Shown: positions 57,605 through 64,000 of the stretch, in pieces | Layout of the letters: each line of letters opens with the position of its first letter | Position numbering within the stretch: position 1 is the first letter of the stretch | NCBI RefSeq assembly: GCF_030697375.1 | Contig: NZ_JAUYQD010000062.1 | Location: 62,001-126,000, forward strand | DNA: 64,000 bases | Reading direction: 5' to 3' | Origin: Rhodoferax sp. | Lineage (GTDB): Bacteria; Pseudomonadota; Gammaproteobacteria; Burkholderiales; Burkholderiaceae_C | Notes under the pieces: model-generated | The model's input: the letters and a program-made list of their open reading frames with translations, nothing else | Databases searched by the model: none | What the model was told of the DNA's origin: nothing | Program-made: the position numbers and the translations under genes

Positions 57605-58570
57605 TCAACAGTAGTCGCGTGCCATCACCCGGCTGCGGGCGCTTGTGTATTCGCGCTTGAGTTGGGCCACAAAGTCTGCTGTGCTTTGGATTTTGGTGAC
57701 CGCACCAATGCCCTGACCACAGCCCCAGATTTCTTTCCAGGCCTTGGCGGACGCGCCGCCAAAATTCATCTTGCTGGGGTCGCTCTCGGGCAGGTTTTGC
57801 GGGTCCAGCCCGGCTGCACGGATGCTGGGCGCCAGGTAGTTGCCATGCACCCCGGTGAAAAGATTGCTGTAGACAATTTCATCGGAGTCGCTGTCCACAA
57901 TGGCCTGTTTGTAGCTCTCCACCGCGCGCGCTTCCTCGGTGGCGATAAAGGCCGAGCCAATGTAGGCAAAATCGGCCCCCATGGCCTGGGCCGCCAGCAC
58001 CGCGTCGCCCGTGGAGATAGCGCCACTCAGGGCGATGGGGCCGTCAAACCACTGGCGAATTTCCTGCACCAGTGCAAACGGACTCTTGACTCCGGCATGC
58101 CCCCCTGCCCCGGCGGCCACGGCGATCAGTCCATCCGCGCCTTTTTCAATGGCTTTGCGGGCATGTTTGTTGTTGATAACGTCGTGCAGCACCACACCGC
58201 CATACGAGTGGGCGACGGCATTGATGTCTTCTCGTGCCCCCAGGGAGGTGATGATGATGGGCACCTTGTATTTCACGCACAAGGCCATGTCGTGCTCCAA
58301 CCGATCGTTGCTCTTGTGCACGATCTGGTTGATGGCGAAGGGCGCTGCCGGCTTGTCCGGGTGGGCCTGGTTGTAGGCCGCCAGCGCTTCGGTGATTTCG
58401 ATCAACCATTCTTCCAACTGCTCCGCCGGGCGCGCATTGAGTGCCGGCATGGAGCCCACCACCCCGGCAATGCACTGTGCAATCACCAGTTTGGGGTTGC
58501 TGATGATGAACAAGGGCGAGCCGATCACCGGGAAGGGCAAGCGGTCAAGAGGCGTGGGAAGCTTGGACAT
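57605..58570 (-). CDS. Nitronate monooxygenase / NAD(P)H-dependent flavin oxidoreductase
   Basis: A 321-residue TIM-barrel flavoprotein. It begins PFPVIGSPLFIISNPKLVIAQCIAGVVGSMPALNAR; GLIAVAAGAGGHAG holds the FMN phosphate loop and the catalytic His, and GAISTGDAVLAAQAMGADFAYIGSAFIAT follows. It matches 2-nitropropane-dioxygenase/NPD proteins that oxidise nitronates such as propionate 3-nitronate, or reduce enoyl substrates. It lies just downstream of the acyl-CoA dehydrogenase gene, with a dispersed repeat between them. Confidence 0.87.
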   Translation of the reverse strand: MSKLPTPLDRLPFPVIGSPLFIISNPKLVIAQCIAGVVGSMPALNARPAEQLEEWLIEITEALAAYNQAHPDKPAAPFAINQIVHKSNDRLEHDMALCVKYKVPIIITSLGAREDINAVAHSYGGVVLHDVINNKHARKAIEKGADGLIAVAAGAGGHAGVKSPFALVQEIRQWFDGPIALSGAISTGDAVLAAQAMGADFAYIGSAFIATEEARAVESYKQAIVDSDSDEIVYSNLFTGVHGNYLAPSIRAAGLDPQNLPESDPSKMNFGGASAKAWKEIWGCGQGIGAVTKIQSTADFVAQLKREYTSARSRVMARDYC

Positions 58571-58606
58571 GGTGTCTCCTGTCGAAATTTATAAGAAATC
58601 AGGCTG

Positions 58607-58655
58607 TAGCCCCCGCATCTCGTGCGCAAGTAGCTACAGTTTTGATAGCAAAAGT
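58607..58655 (-). repeat. Dispersed palindromic repeat, copy 8 (intergenic)
   Basis: TAGCCCCCGCATCTC, GTGCGCAAGTA, GCTACAGTTTTGATAGC, AAAAGT. It lies between the acyl-CoA dehydrogenase and nitronate-monooxygenase genes. Confidence 0.8.
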
Positions 58656-58670
58656 GCCGAGGTCAAAAAA

Positions 58671-60461
58671 TCAGAATGCGTCCAACGCCAAGGCTGTCAC
58701 GCTGTCAAAGCCCTCGACAATGCTGTCGCGCATGCCGGGGATTTTGCTCAACAGGTGGTCGGCATAAAAACGCGCGGTGGTGATCTTGGCCTGCATGAAG
58801 GCCACGTCGGTCCCTGCGGCCACCGCGTCTTGCGCCACCAACATGGCGCGGCCCAACTGCCAACCGGCCATCAGGTTGCCCGCCAACATAAGGTAGGGCA
58901 CGCTGCCGGAAAACACGGCATTCGGGCTGGCCTTGGTGTTGCCGGCCACAAAGTCCACCACGTCGATAAAGGCCTCCCGGCCTGCCTTGAGGCGCTTGGC
59001 CATGGCCAGCGCGTGGGCGGTGCCCGATTTCAGCAACTCGGCTTCGGTCGTTTCGATCTGCCCGGCAATGCCTTTGGCCGTCTGGCCGCCGTCACGTGCG
59101 GTTTTCCGGCCCACCAGGTCGTTGGCCTGGATGGCGGTGGTGCCTTCGTAGATGGTCAAAATCTTGGCATCACGGTAGTACTGGGCGACGCCGGTTTCTT
59201 CGATGAAACCCATGCCGCCGTGCACCTGCACTGCCAGCGATGTCACTTCCAGGCTCATCTCGGTGCTGTAGCCCTTGACGAGTGGCACCATGAATTCATA
59301 GAACGCCTGATTCGGCTTGCGCACCTCGGCATCGGGGTGGTGGTGGGCTGCGTCGTACGCACTGGCGGCCACGCTGGCCAAAGCACGGCAACCCTCCACA
59401 TAGGCGCGCATGGTCATCAGCATGCGGCGCACATCGGGGTGGTGAATGATGGGGGCGCTGGCGGCAATGGAGCCATCCACCGGGCGGCTTTGTACGCGCT
59501 CGCGTGCGAACTGCGCCGCTTGCTGGTAGGCCCGCTCGGCAATGGCGATACCCTGCACACCCACACCGTAGCGGGCCGCATTCATCATGATGAACATGTA
59601 CTCCAGGCCCCGGTTTTCCTGGCCCACCAGGTAACCGATGGCACCGCCATGGTCGCCAAACTGCAAAACAGCCGTGGGGCTGGCCTTGATGCCCATCTTG
59701 TGTTCGATGCTCACGCAGTGCACATCGTTGCGCGTACCCAAGCTGCCATCCGTGTTGACCATGAATTTGGGCACCACAAACAGGCTGATGCCCTTCACCC
59801 CCTCCGGGGCGCCCTGCACGCGGGCCAGCACCAGATGGACGATGTTCTCGGCCATGTCGTGTTCACCCCAGGTGATGAAAATTTTGGTGCCAAACACCTT
59901 GTAGCTGCCGTCGGGCTGCGGTTCAGCACGGCTGCGCACCATGGCCAAATCGCTGCCCGCCTGGGGTTCGGTCAGGTTCATGGTGCCGGTCCATTTGCCA
60001 CTGACCAGGTTTTCCAGGTAAGTGGCTTTTAGTTCGTCGGAGCCTGCGGTCAGCAGTGCCTCGATGGCACCGTCGCTCAGCAGGGGGCACAGCGCAAAAC
60101 TCATGTTGGCACTGTTCACCATTTCACCGCACACCGCACCAATGGTCTTGGGCAGCCCTTGGCCGCCAAAATCCACGGGGTGCTGCAAACCTTGCCAGCC
60201 GCCTTCTGCGAATTGTTTAAATGCCTCTTTAAAACCCGGAGTCGCCGTTACCACGCCGTCTTTCCAGCTGGAAGGGTTTTTGTCACCCTCCACGTTCAGC
60301 GGTGCGAGCACGCCTTCGGTGAACTTGGCAGCTTCTTCCAGCACGGCCTGCGCCGTATCCAAGCCAGCGTCTTCAAAGCCGGGAATTTGGGCAATTTGTT
60401 CGATGTTGGCCAAATGCTGAATGTTGAACAGCATGTCCTTGACGGGTGCGACGTAGCTCAT
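58671..60461 (-). CDS. Acyl-CoA dehydrogenase (FadE12/DmdC-like, with extended C-terminal domain)
   Basis: A 596-residue FAD enzyme that introduces a double bond into acyl-CoA and passes electrons to ETF. It begins MSYVAPVKDMLFNIQH, typical of the acyl-CoA dehydrogenases with an extra C-terminal domain (3-methylmercaptopropionyl-CoA-dehydrogenase-like group). GTMNLTEPQAGSDLAMVRSRA and VQVHGGMGFIEETGVAQYYRDAKI bind FAD and substrate; the catalytic Glu is in LTIYEGTTAIQANDL. The start at 60461 follows GGAG; an earlier ATG would cross the terminator. It lies downstream of etfA. Confidence 0.93.
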   Translation of the reverse strand: MSYVAPVKDMLFNIQHLANIEQIAQIPGFEDAGLDTAQAVLEEAAKFTEGVLAPLNVEGDKNPSSWKDGVVTATPGFKEAFKQFAEGGWQGLQHPVDFGGQGLPKTIGAVCGEMVNSANMSFALCPLLSDGAIEALLTAGSDELKATYLENLVSGKWTGTMNLTEPQAGSDLAMVRSRAEPQPDGSYKVFGTKIFITWGEHDMAENIVHLVLARVQGAPEGVKGISLFVVPKFMVNTDGSLGTRNDVHCVSIEHKMGIKASPTAVLQFGDHGGAIGYLVGQENRGLEYMFIMMNAARYGVGVQGIAIAERAYQQAAQFARERVQSRPVDGSIAASAPIIHHPDVRRMLMTMRAYVEGCRALASVAASAYDAAHHHPDAEVRKPNQAFYEFMVPLVKGYSTEMSLEVTSLAVQVHGGMGFIEETGVAQYYRDAKILTIYEGTTAIQANDLVGRKTARDGGQTAKGIAGQIETTEAELLKSGTAHALAMAKRLKAGREAFIDVVDFVAGNTKASPNAVFSGSVPYLMLAGNLMAGWQLGRAMLVAQDAVAAGTDVAFMQAKITTARFYADHLLSKIPGMRDSIVEGFDSVTALALDAF

Positions 60462-60508
60462 GGGAGTCTCCGAAAAAATCTTAAAACAGGGAAAACAAAT
60501 CGACAAAG

Positions 60509-60538
60509 CAAAAAAAAAGGGCACCGCAAGCGATGCCC
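60509..60538 (-). terminator. Intrinsic terminator after etfA
   Basis: On the minus strand GGGCATCGC, loop TT, GCGGTGCCC, followed by a run of eight T or more. It separates etfBA from the acyl-CoA dehydrogenase gene. Confidence 0.85.
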
Positions 60539-60553
60539 TTCTTCATGTCTGCT

Positions 60554-61486
60554 TTAGAGCGCAGCAATCAGTTCGGGCACCGCCACAAACAAATCCGCTT
60601 CCAGGCCATAGTCGGCCACGCTGAAAATCGGTGCCTCGGGGTCTTTGTTGATGGCCACGATCACCTTGGAGTCCTTCATACCGGCCAAGTGCTGGATGGC
60701 ACCGCTGATACCGCAGGCCACATACAACTGGGGTGCCACGATCTTGCCGGTCTGGCCCACTTGCCAGTCGTTGGGCGCGTAGCCTGCATCCACCGCAGCG
60801 CGCGATGCACCCATGGCAGCTCCCAGCTTGTCGGCCAGCGGGGTCATGACTTCCATGAACTTCTCGCTGGAGCCCAAAGCCCGACCACCGGAGACGATGA
60901 TCTTGGCAGCGGTCAACTCGGGGCGGTCGTTCTTGGCAATTTCGGAGCCCATAAAGCTCACAGCGGCGCTGGCACCGACTGCCGCCAGCACTTCCACGGC
61001 AGCACTGCCACCTGTGGCAGCGGCGGGATCGAAGCCCGTGGTACGCACGGTCAGCACCTTGGTGGCGTCCAGGCTTTGCACGGTGGCAATGGCGTTGCCT
61101 GCATAGATGGGACGCTCAAAAGTGTCGGCGCTGACCACTTTGGTGATATCCGACACCTGGCCCACATCCAGCTTGGCCGCCACGCGGGGGGCCACGTTTT
61201 TGCCGGAAGCGGTTGCGGGGAACACCAGGTGGCTGTAGTTGGCAGCAACAGCCAGAATCTGGGCCGTCACGTTTTCAGCCAGACCGTGGGCCAGGCCTGC
61301 GTCGTCCACATGCAGCACCTTGGTCACACCGGCGATTTGCGCAGCGGCAGCGGCGGCAGCGGCGGCATTGGCGCCCGCCACCAACACATGCACATCACCG
61401 CCACACTGGGCAGCAGCAGTCACGGTGTTGAGCGTTGCACCCTTGATGGACGCGTTGTCGTGTTCGGCAATTACGAGGGAAGTCAT
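60554..61486 (-). CDS. etfA: Electron transfer flavoprotein, alpha subunit
   Basis: EtfA with EtfB carries electrons from acyl-CoA dehydrogenases to ETF-quinone oxidoreductase. The 310-residue protein has the C-terminal FAD-binding domain: IIVSGGRALGSSEKFMEV, GAAMGASRAAVDAGYAPNDWQVGQTGKIVAP and the ending DYGLEADLFVAVPEL. The N-terminal domain contains an Ala-rich tract (AGANAAAAAAAAAQ). It overlaps etfB by 4 nt. Confidence 0.97.
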   Translation of the reverse strand: MTSLVIAEHDNASIKGATLNTVTAAAQCGGDVHVLVAGANAAAAAAAAAQIAGVTKVLHVDDAGLAHGLAENVTAQILAVAANYSHLVFPATASGKNVAPRVAAKLDVGQVSDITKVVSADTFERPIYAGNAIATVQSLDATKVLTVRTTGFDPAAATGGSAAVEVLAAVGASAAVSFMGSEIAKNDRPELTAAKIIVSGGRALGSSEKFMEVMTPLADKLGAAMGASRAAVDAGYAPNDWQVGQTGKIVAPQLYVACGISGAIQHLAGMKDSKVIVAINKDPEAPIFSVADYGLEADLFVAVPELIAAL

Positions 61487-62235
61487 GCGAGCACCTTTGC
61501 TTCGTTTTTGAGTTTGGCGACCAATGTGGCCACATCAGGAACCTTGATACCGGCGCTGCGCTTGGGTGGCTCGGTGACTTTGAGGGTCTTGACACGGGGG
61601 GCCACGTTCACACCGAGGTCTTCGGGCTTGAAGATATCGAGTTGTTTCTTCTTCGCCTTCATGATGTTGGGCAAAGTTACATACCGGGGCTCGTTCAGGC
61701 GCAAGTCGGTGGTGATGATGGCTGGCAGGGACACCGCCAGGGTTTCCAGACCGCCGTCCACTTCGCGGGTGACTTGGGCTTTGCCGTCCACCACTTCGAC
61801 TTTGCTGGCGAATGTTGCTTGGGGCAGGTCTGCCAGCGCAGCCAGCATCTGGCCGGTCTGGTTGCAGTCGTCGTCAATGGCTTGTTTGCCCAAAATGACC
61901 AAGCCGGGTTGCTCTTTGTCCACCAGGGCCTTGAGCAACTTGGCCACTGCCAAAGGCTGCAATTCCTCGGTGGTTTCCACCAAAATGCCGCGGTCTGCAC
62001 CAATGGCCATGGCTGTGCGCAGGGTTTCTTGGCACTGCGTGACGCCGCAGGAGACGGCGATCACTTCCGTGACCACACCCTTTTCCTTTAAACGCACCGC
62101 CTCTTCAATGGCGATTTCATCAAAGGGATTCATGCTCATTTTGACGTTGGCGATATCTACACCGGTGTTGTCCGACTTGACGCGGACTTTCACGTTGTAG
62201 TCCACCACACGCTTGACTGCGACCAGGACTTTCAT
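61483..62235 (-). CDS. etfB: Electron transfer flavoprotein, beta subunit
   Basis: The AMP-binding subunit of ETF, 250 residues. It begins MKVLVAVKRVVDYNVKVRVK; MSMNPFDEIAIEEAVRLKEKG and LVILGKQAIDDDCNQTGQMLA are beta-subunit signatures, and the recognition loop to dehydrogenases is near residues 190-205 (LRLNEPRYVTLPNIMKAKKK). etfB precedes etfA with a 4-nt overlap. A 6-4-6 palindrome lies 39 bp upstream and may be an operator. Confidence 0.97.
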   Translation of the reverse strand: MKVLVAVKRVVDYNVKVRVKSDNTGVDIANVKMSMNPFDEIAIEEAVRLKEKGVVTEVIAVSCGVTQCQETLRTAMAIGADRGILVETTEELQPLAVAKLLKALVDKEQPGLVILGKQAIDDDCNQTGQMLAALADLPQATFASKVEVVDGKAQVTREVDGGLETLAVSLPAIITTDLRLNEPRYVTLPNIMKAKKKQLDIFKPEDLGVNVAPRVKTLKVTEPPKRSAGIKVPDVATLVAKLKNEAKVLA

Positions 62236-62273
62236 TGCTTCGACTCCAGAGGGTTACAAATGGGGCTATTTAC

Positions 62274-62289
62274 TTGACGTACACGTCAA
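62274..62289 (-). promoter_or_regulatory. Palindromic operator candidate upstream of etfBA
   Basis: TTGACG, TACA, CGTCAA is a perfect 6-4-6 palindrome. It fits the pattern TTnACGTnnACGTnAA that I remember for LiuR, the MerR-type regulator of branched-chain amino acid and acyl-CoA breakdown. A 19-bp spacing between a weak -35 and a TAAATA on either side would also suit a MerR protein. The identification is tentative. Confidence 0.4.
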
Positions 62290-62481
62290 CTGTTCGATTC
62301 TATGCCGCGATCTCCTGCACACACTAAACCTGTGCGACATCTCTGCAAAAAACACAAAATAGAACGATCGTGCTTTTTTTGGATTATAGCCGCAGTTCTG
62401 CATGCAATGGCAAGTGATATAACGACTGGAAGTTGAAGCTGCTTTGCCCAAAAGAGCGTTTTGGGTAGAAATACCGTCGAC

Positions 62482-63762
62482 TTAGCGGGTATGCACCACC
62501 CTTTGCGGGTAGGGAATTTCGATCTTATTTTCGCGCAACGCCTTCAATATGGCCAAATTGACCGTGGAGCGCAGGTTGACCTGGGCGCTTTCCACATCAT
62601 TGATCCAATAGGCCACGGTGAACTCCAGACCGTCCGCACCAAAGGCCGCCAAACTCACCGAGGGCGCAGGCTCGCGCAGTACACGCTCCTGCGCTAGCGT
62701 GGCGTCCAACAACAACTGCATCACCTGGTCCACATCACTGTCATAGCCCACCGATACCGTCGTGTTCTGGCTGACCCTGGAATCTGCCAAAGACATGTTT
62801 TCAACCCGGCTGGTGATCAACAACTCATTGGGCACGATGGATTCGCGCCCGGTGGGCGAGCGCACCACCGTGTAGCGTGCATTGATCTGCGTGATCACCC
62901 CTTCAAAATTGTCAACCCGCACCACATCGCCGATGCGCATGCTGCGCTCCGCAAGAATCACAAAACCACTCACATAGTTGGCGGCCAGCTTTTGCAAGCC
63001 AAAACCAATACCCACCCCCACCGCGCCGCCCAGCACCGACAAGGCCGTCAGATCAATGCCCACGGCGGAAAGCGCCAGAATCAAGCCCACAAACATCAAC
63101 AGCGCCCGACTGGCGTTGCTCACCGCTTTGCGCAAGGACAACTCTCCACCGGTGGCAGAGCGCAACAAACGCGTCTCTATGGCAGAAGAAATCCACAGCG
63201 TGATGATCAACACCACCCCCGCCGTGAGCAGCCCTTCAATCAGGTTTCGCACTGACAGTGTGGTTCCACCGATCTTCCAGGTGATTTGGTCCAACTCATT
63301 GAGGATGACGGGCAGCAAACCGCTCACCCACAGCACCATGGCGGCCCAGGCGATCCAGGAAATAGTTTGCTCCAACGCCCGCACCCAAGGCGCCTCGGTA
63401 AAGGCCGCCTGCAGCACCTTGACCCCAACCCGAATCGCCACCAGCGAGACCAGCACCGGTATGGTCACCTTGAAAACAGCCACCGGCACATAGATTTCCA
63501 GCACCGCGCGGGCTGCATAGGCCAGACACAACAAGGCCAGCGGAAATAACACACCGTCCACGACCCGCGTGCCAAACCAGATAGAGCGCTCGCCTTGCAA
63601 GTTCAAGGCTTTGCGCAAAAAGCCCACCAATGCCCAGGAAAGCGCCACACACACCGCCAGCACCAGCATTTCCACCACTACGGTGGGTTGGGTAAAAGCC
63701 GCCATCCAGCCCGCAAAGTCGTCTATGGGCTTGGGCGCAGGAAGTCTAGGGAAAGTTGCCAT
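62482..63762 (-). CDS. MscS-family mechanosensitive ion channel
   Basis: A 426-residue membrane protein with about five hydrophobic segments before the MscS core. The pore helix is GVGIGFGLQKLAANYVSGFVI, followed by the beta domain SMRIGDVVRVDNFEGVITQINARYTVVRSPTGRESIVPNELL. It should open under hypo-osmotic tension to release solutes. It is transcribed alone; 12 bp separate it from the upstream histone-deacetylase-family gene, so the two may form one transcript. Confidence 0.92.
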   Translation of the reverse strand: MATFPRLPAPKPIDDFAGWMAAFTQPTVVVEMLVLAVCVALSWALVGFLRKALNLQGERSIWFGTRVVDGVLFPLALLCLAYAARAVLEIYVPVAVFKVTIPVLVSLVAIRVGVKVLQAAFTEAPWVRALEQTISWIAWAAMVLWVSGLLPVILNELDQITWKIGGTTLSVRNLIEGLLTAGVVLIITLWISSAIETRLLRSATGGELSLRKAVSNASRALLMFVGLILALSAVGIDLTALSVLGGAVGVGIGFGLQKLAANYVSGFVILAERSMRIGDVVRVDNFEGVITQINARYTVVRSPTGRESIVPNELLITSRVENMSLADSRVSQNTTVSVGYDSDVDQVMQLLLDATLAQERVLREPAPSVSLAAFGADGLEFTVAYWINDVESAQVNLRSTVNLAILKALRENKIEIPYPQRVVHTR

Positions 63763-63774
63763 CGCCTATTGCTC

Positions 63775-64000
63775 TCAAAGATCAGCCAACACACGCACAT
63801 GTGCTTCCACACTGCGTGCCAAGGCATTCAGGTCATAGCCCCCCTCCAGACAAGAGACGATACGCCCCTGGGAATGGCGGCGGGCCACGTTTTTAATACG
63901 TTCGGTGATCCAGGCGTAGTCGCTTTCCACCAGGCCCATCTGGCCCAGGTCGTCGTCGCGGTGGGCGTCAAATCCGGCGCTGATAAAAATCATTTCCGGT
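63775..64000 (-). CDS. Histone deacetylase-family protein (C-terminal part; start outside the window)
   Basis: Only the last ~74 codons are in the window; the frame is open at the right edge. EMIFISAGFDAHRDDDLGQMGL is characteristic of histone-deacetylase/acetoin-utilisation-type amidohydrolases (the Asp after GF is a zinc ligand), and SCLEGGYDLNALARSVEAHVRVL is the conserved C-terminal motif with the Gly-Gly-Tyr active-site Tyr. Bacterial members deacetylate polyamines or proteins; the substrate here is unknown. Confidence 0.88.
   Translation of the reverse strand, partial: PEMIFISAGFDAHRDDDLGQMGLVESDYAWITERIKNVARRHSQGRIVSCLEGGYDLNALARSVEAHVRVLADL

Overview
The window reads as a chromosomal stretch of a betaproteobacterium, most likely family Comamonadaceae (Rhodoferax/Polaromonas/Acidovorax-like). 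The reasons are the protein families and their order (fimT-pilVWXY1E, ribD-ribE-ribBX-ribH-nusB, dnaG-rpoD, grpE-dnaK-dnaJ, etfBA with an acyl-CoA dehydrogenase), a DUF349-type protein, and a short palindromic repeat of a kind I remember from Comamonadaceae. The sequence looks GC-rich and is almost fully coding. I see no rRNA, tRNA, CRISPR array, prophage or intact insertion sequence. This is core genome with a few lineage-specific features.

Layout. 1-1090: 5' part of a DUF349-type gene (minus). 1091-1992: a long intergenic region with a probable unannotated ~210-nt RNA gene (minus strand, own promoter and terminator) and the promoter of a lytic transglycosylase. 2839-4715: ZTP-type riboswitch, glyA, nrdR. 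4869-11565: type IV pilus minor pilin cluster with PilY1. 11632-15646: riboflavin operon plus nusB. 15669-19046: an aminotransferase and tolQRA. 19200-21737: an unusual soluble Cache/CheW protein behind a probable sigma-54 promoter. 21804-25388: dnaE. 25952-27905: a saccharopine-dehydrogenase-like enzyme and two small membrane proteins. 28018-33574: a signalling module made of a lipoprotein solute-binding protein, a hybrid histidine kinase and a response-regulator diguanylate cyclase. 33585-38081: a rhodanese, a DUF2145 pair, and a flavodoxin/pirin pair divergent from a LysR regulator. 38196-42139: renalase-like oxidoreductase, gluQRS, trmB and a pseudouridine synthase. 42280-46826: dnaG and rpoD. 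46909-49197: aroE, a ComFB-like protein, a winged-helix regulator and an FKBP. 49308-54957: grpE-dnaK-dnaJ, trhO and a GST. 54954-57404: a GNAT fused to an acyl-CoA-synthetase-like region whose ATP-grasp half appears deleted. 57605-62235: nitronate-monooxygenase-like enzyme, acyl-CoA dehydrogenase and etfAB. 62482-64000: an MscS channel and the C-terminal end of a histone-deacetylase-family protein.

The most distinctive feature is a dispersed ~40-50 bp repeat (a GCTAT...GTAGC palindrome, then TGCTTGCGCAATA, then GGGGGCTA). Eight copies and two half-copies lie in the window. Most sit between genes, often where genes converge, but three are translated: one forms nearly the whole signal peptide of a small secreted protein (35160-35618), and two are in-frame insertions in tRNA-related enzymes (gluQRS, trmB). 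Other points of interest are the RNA gene near 1.4-1.6 kb, poly-C tracts in two pilin genes, a lipoprotein-kinase-diguanylate-cyclase operon without a transporter, the degenerate RibA half of RibBX, and the truncated ATP-grasp region at 54954-57404.
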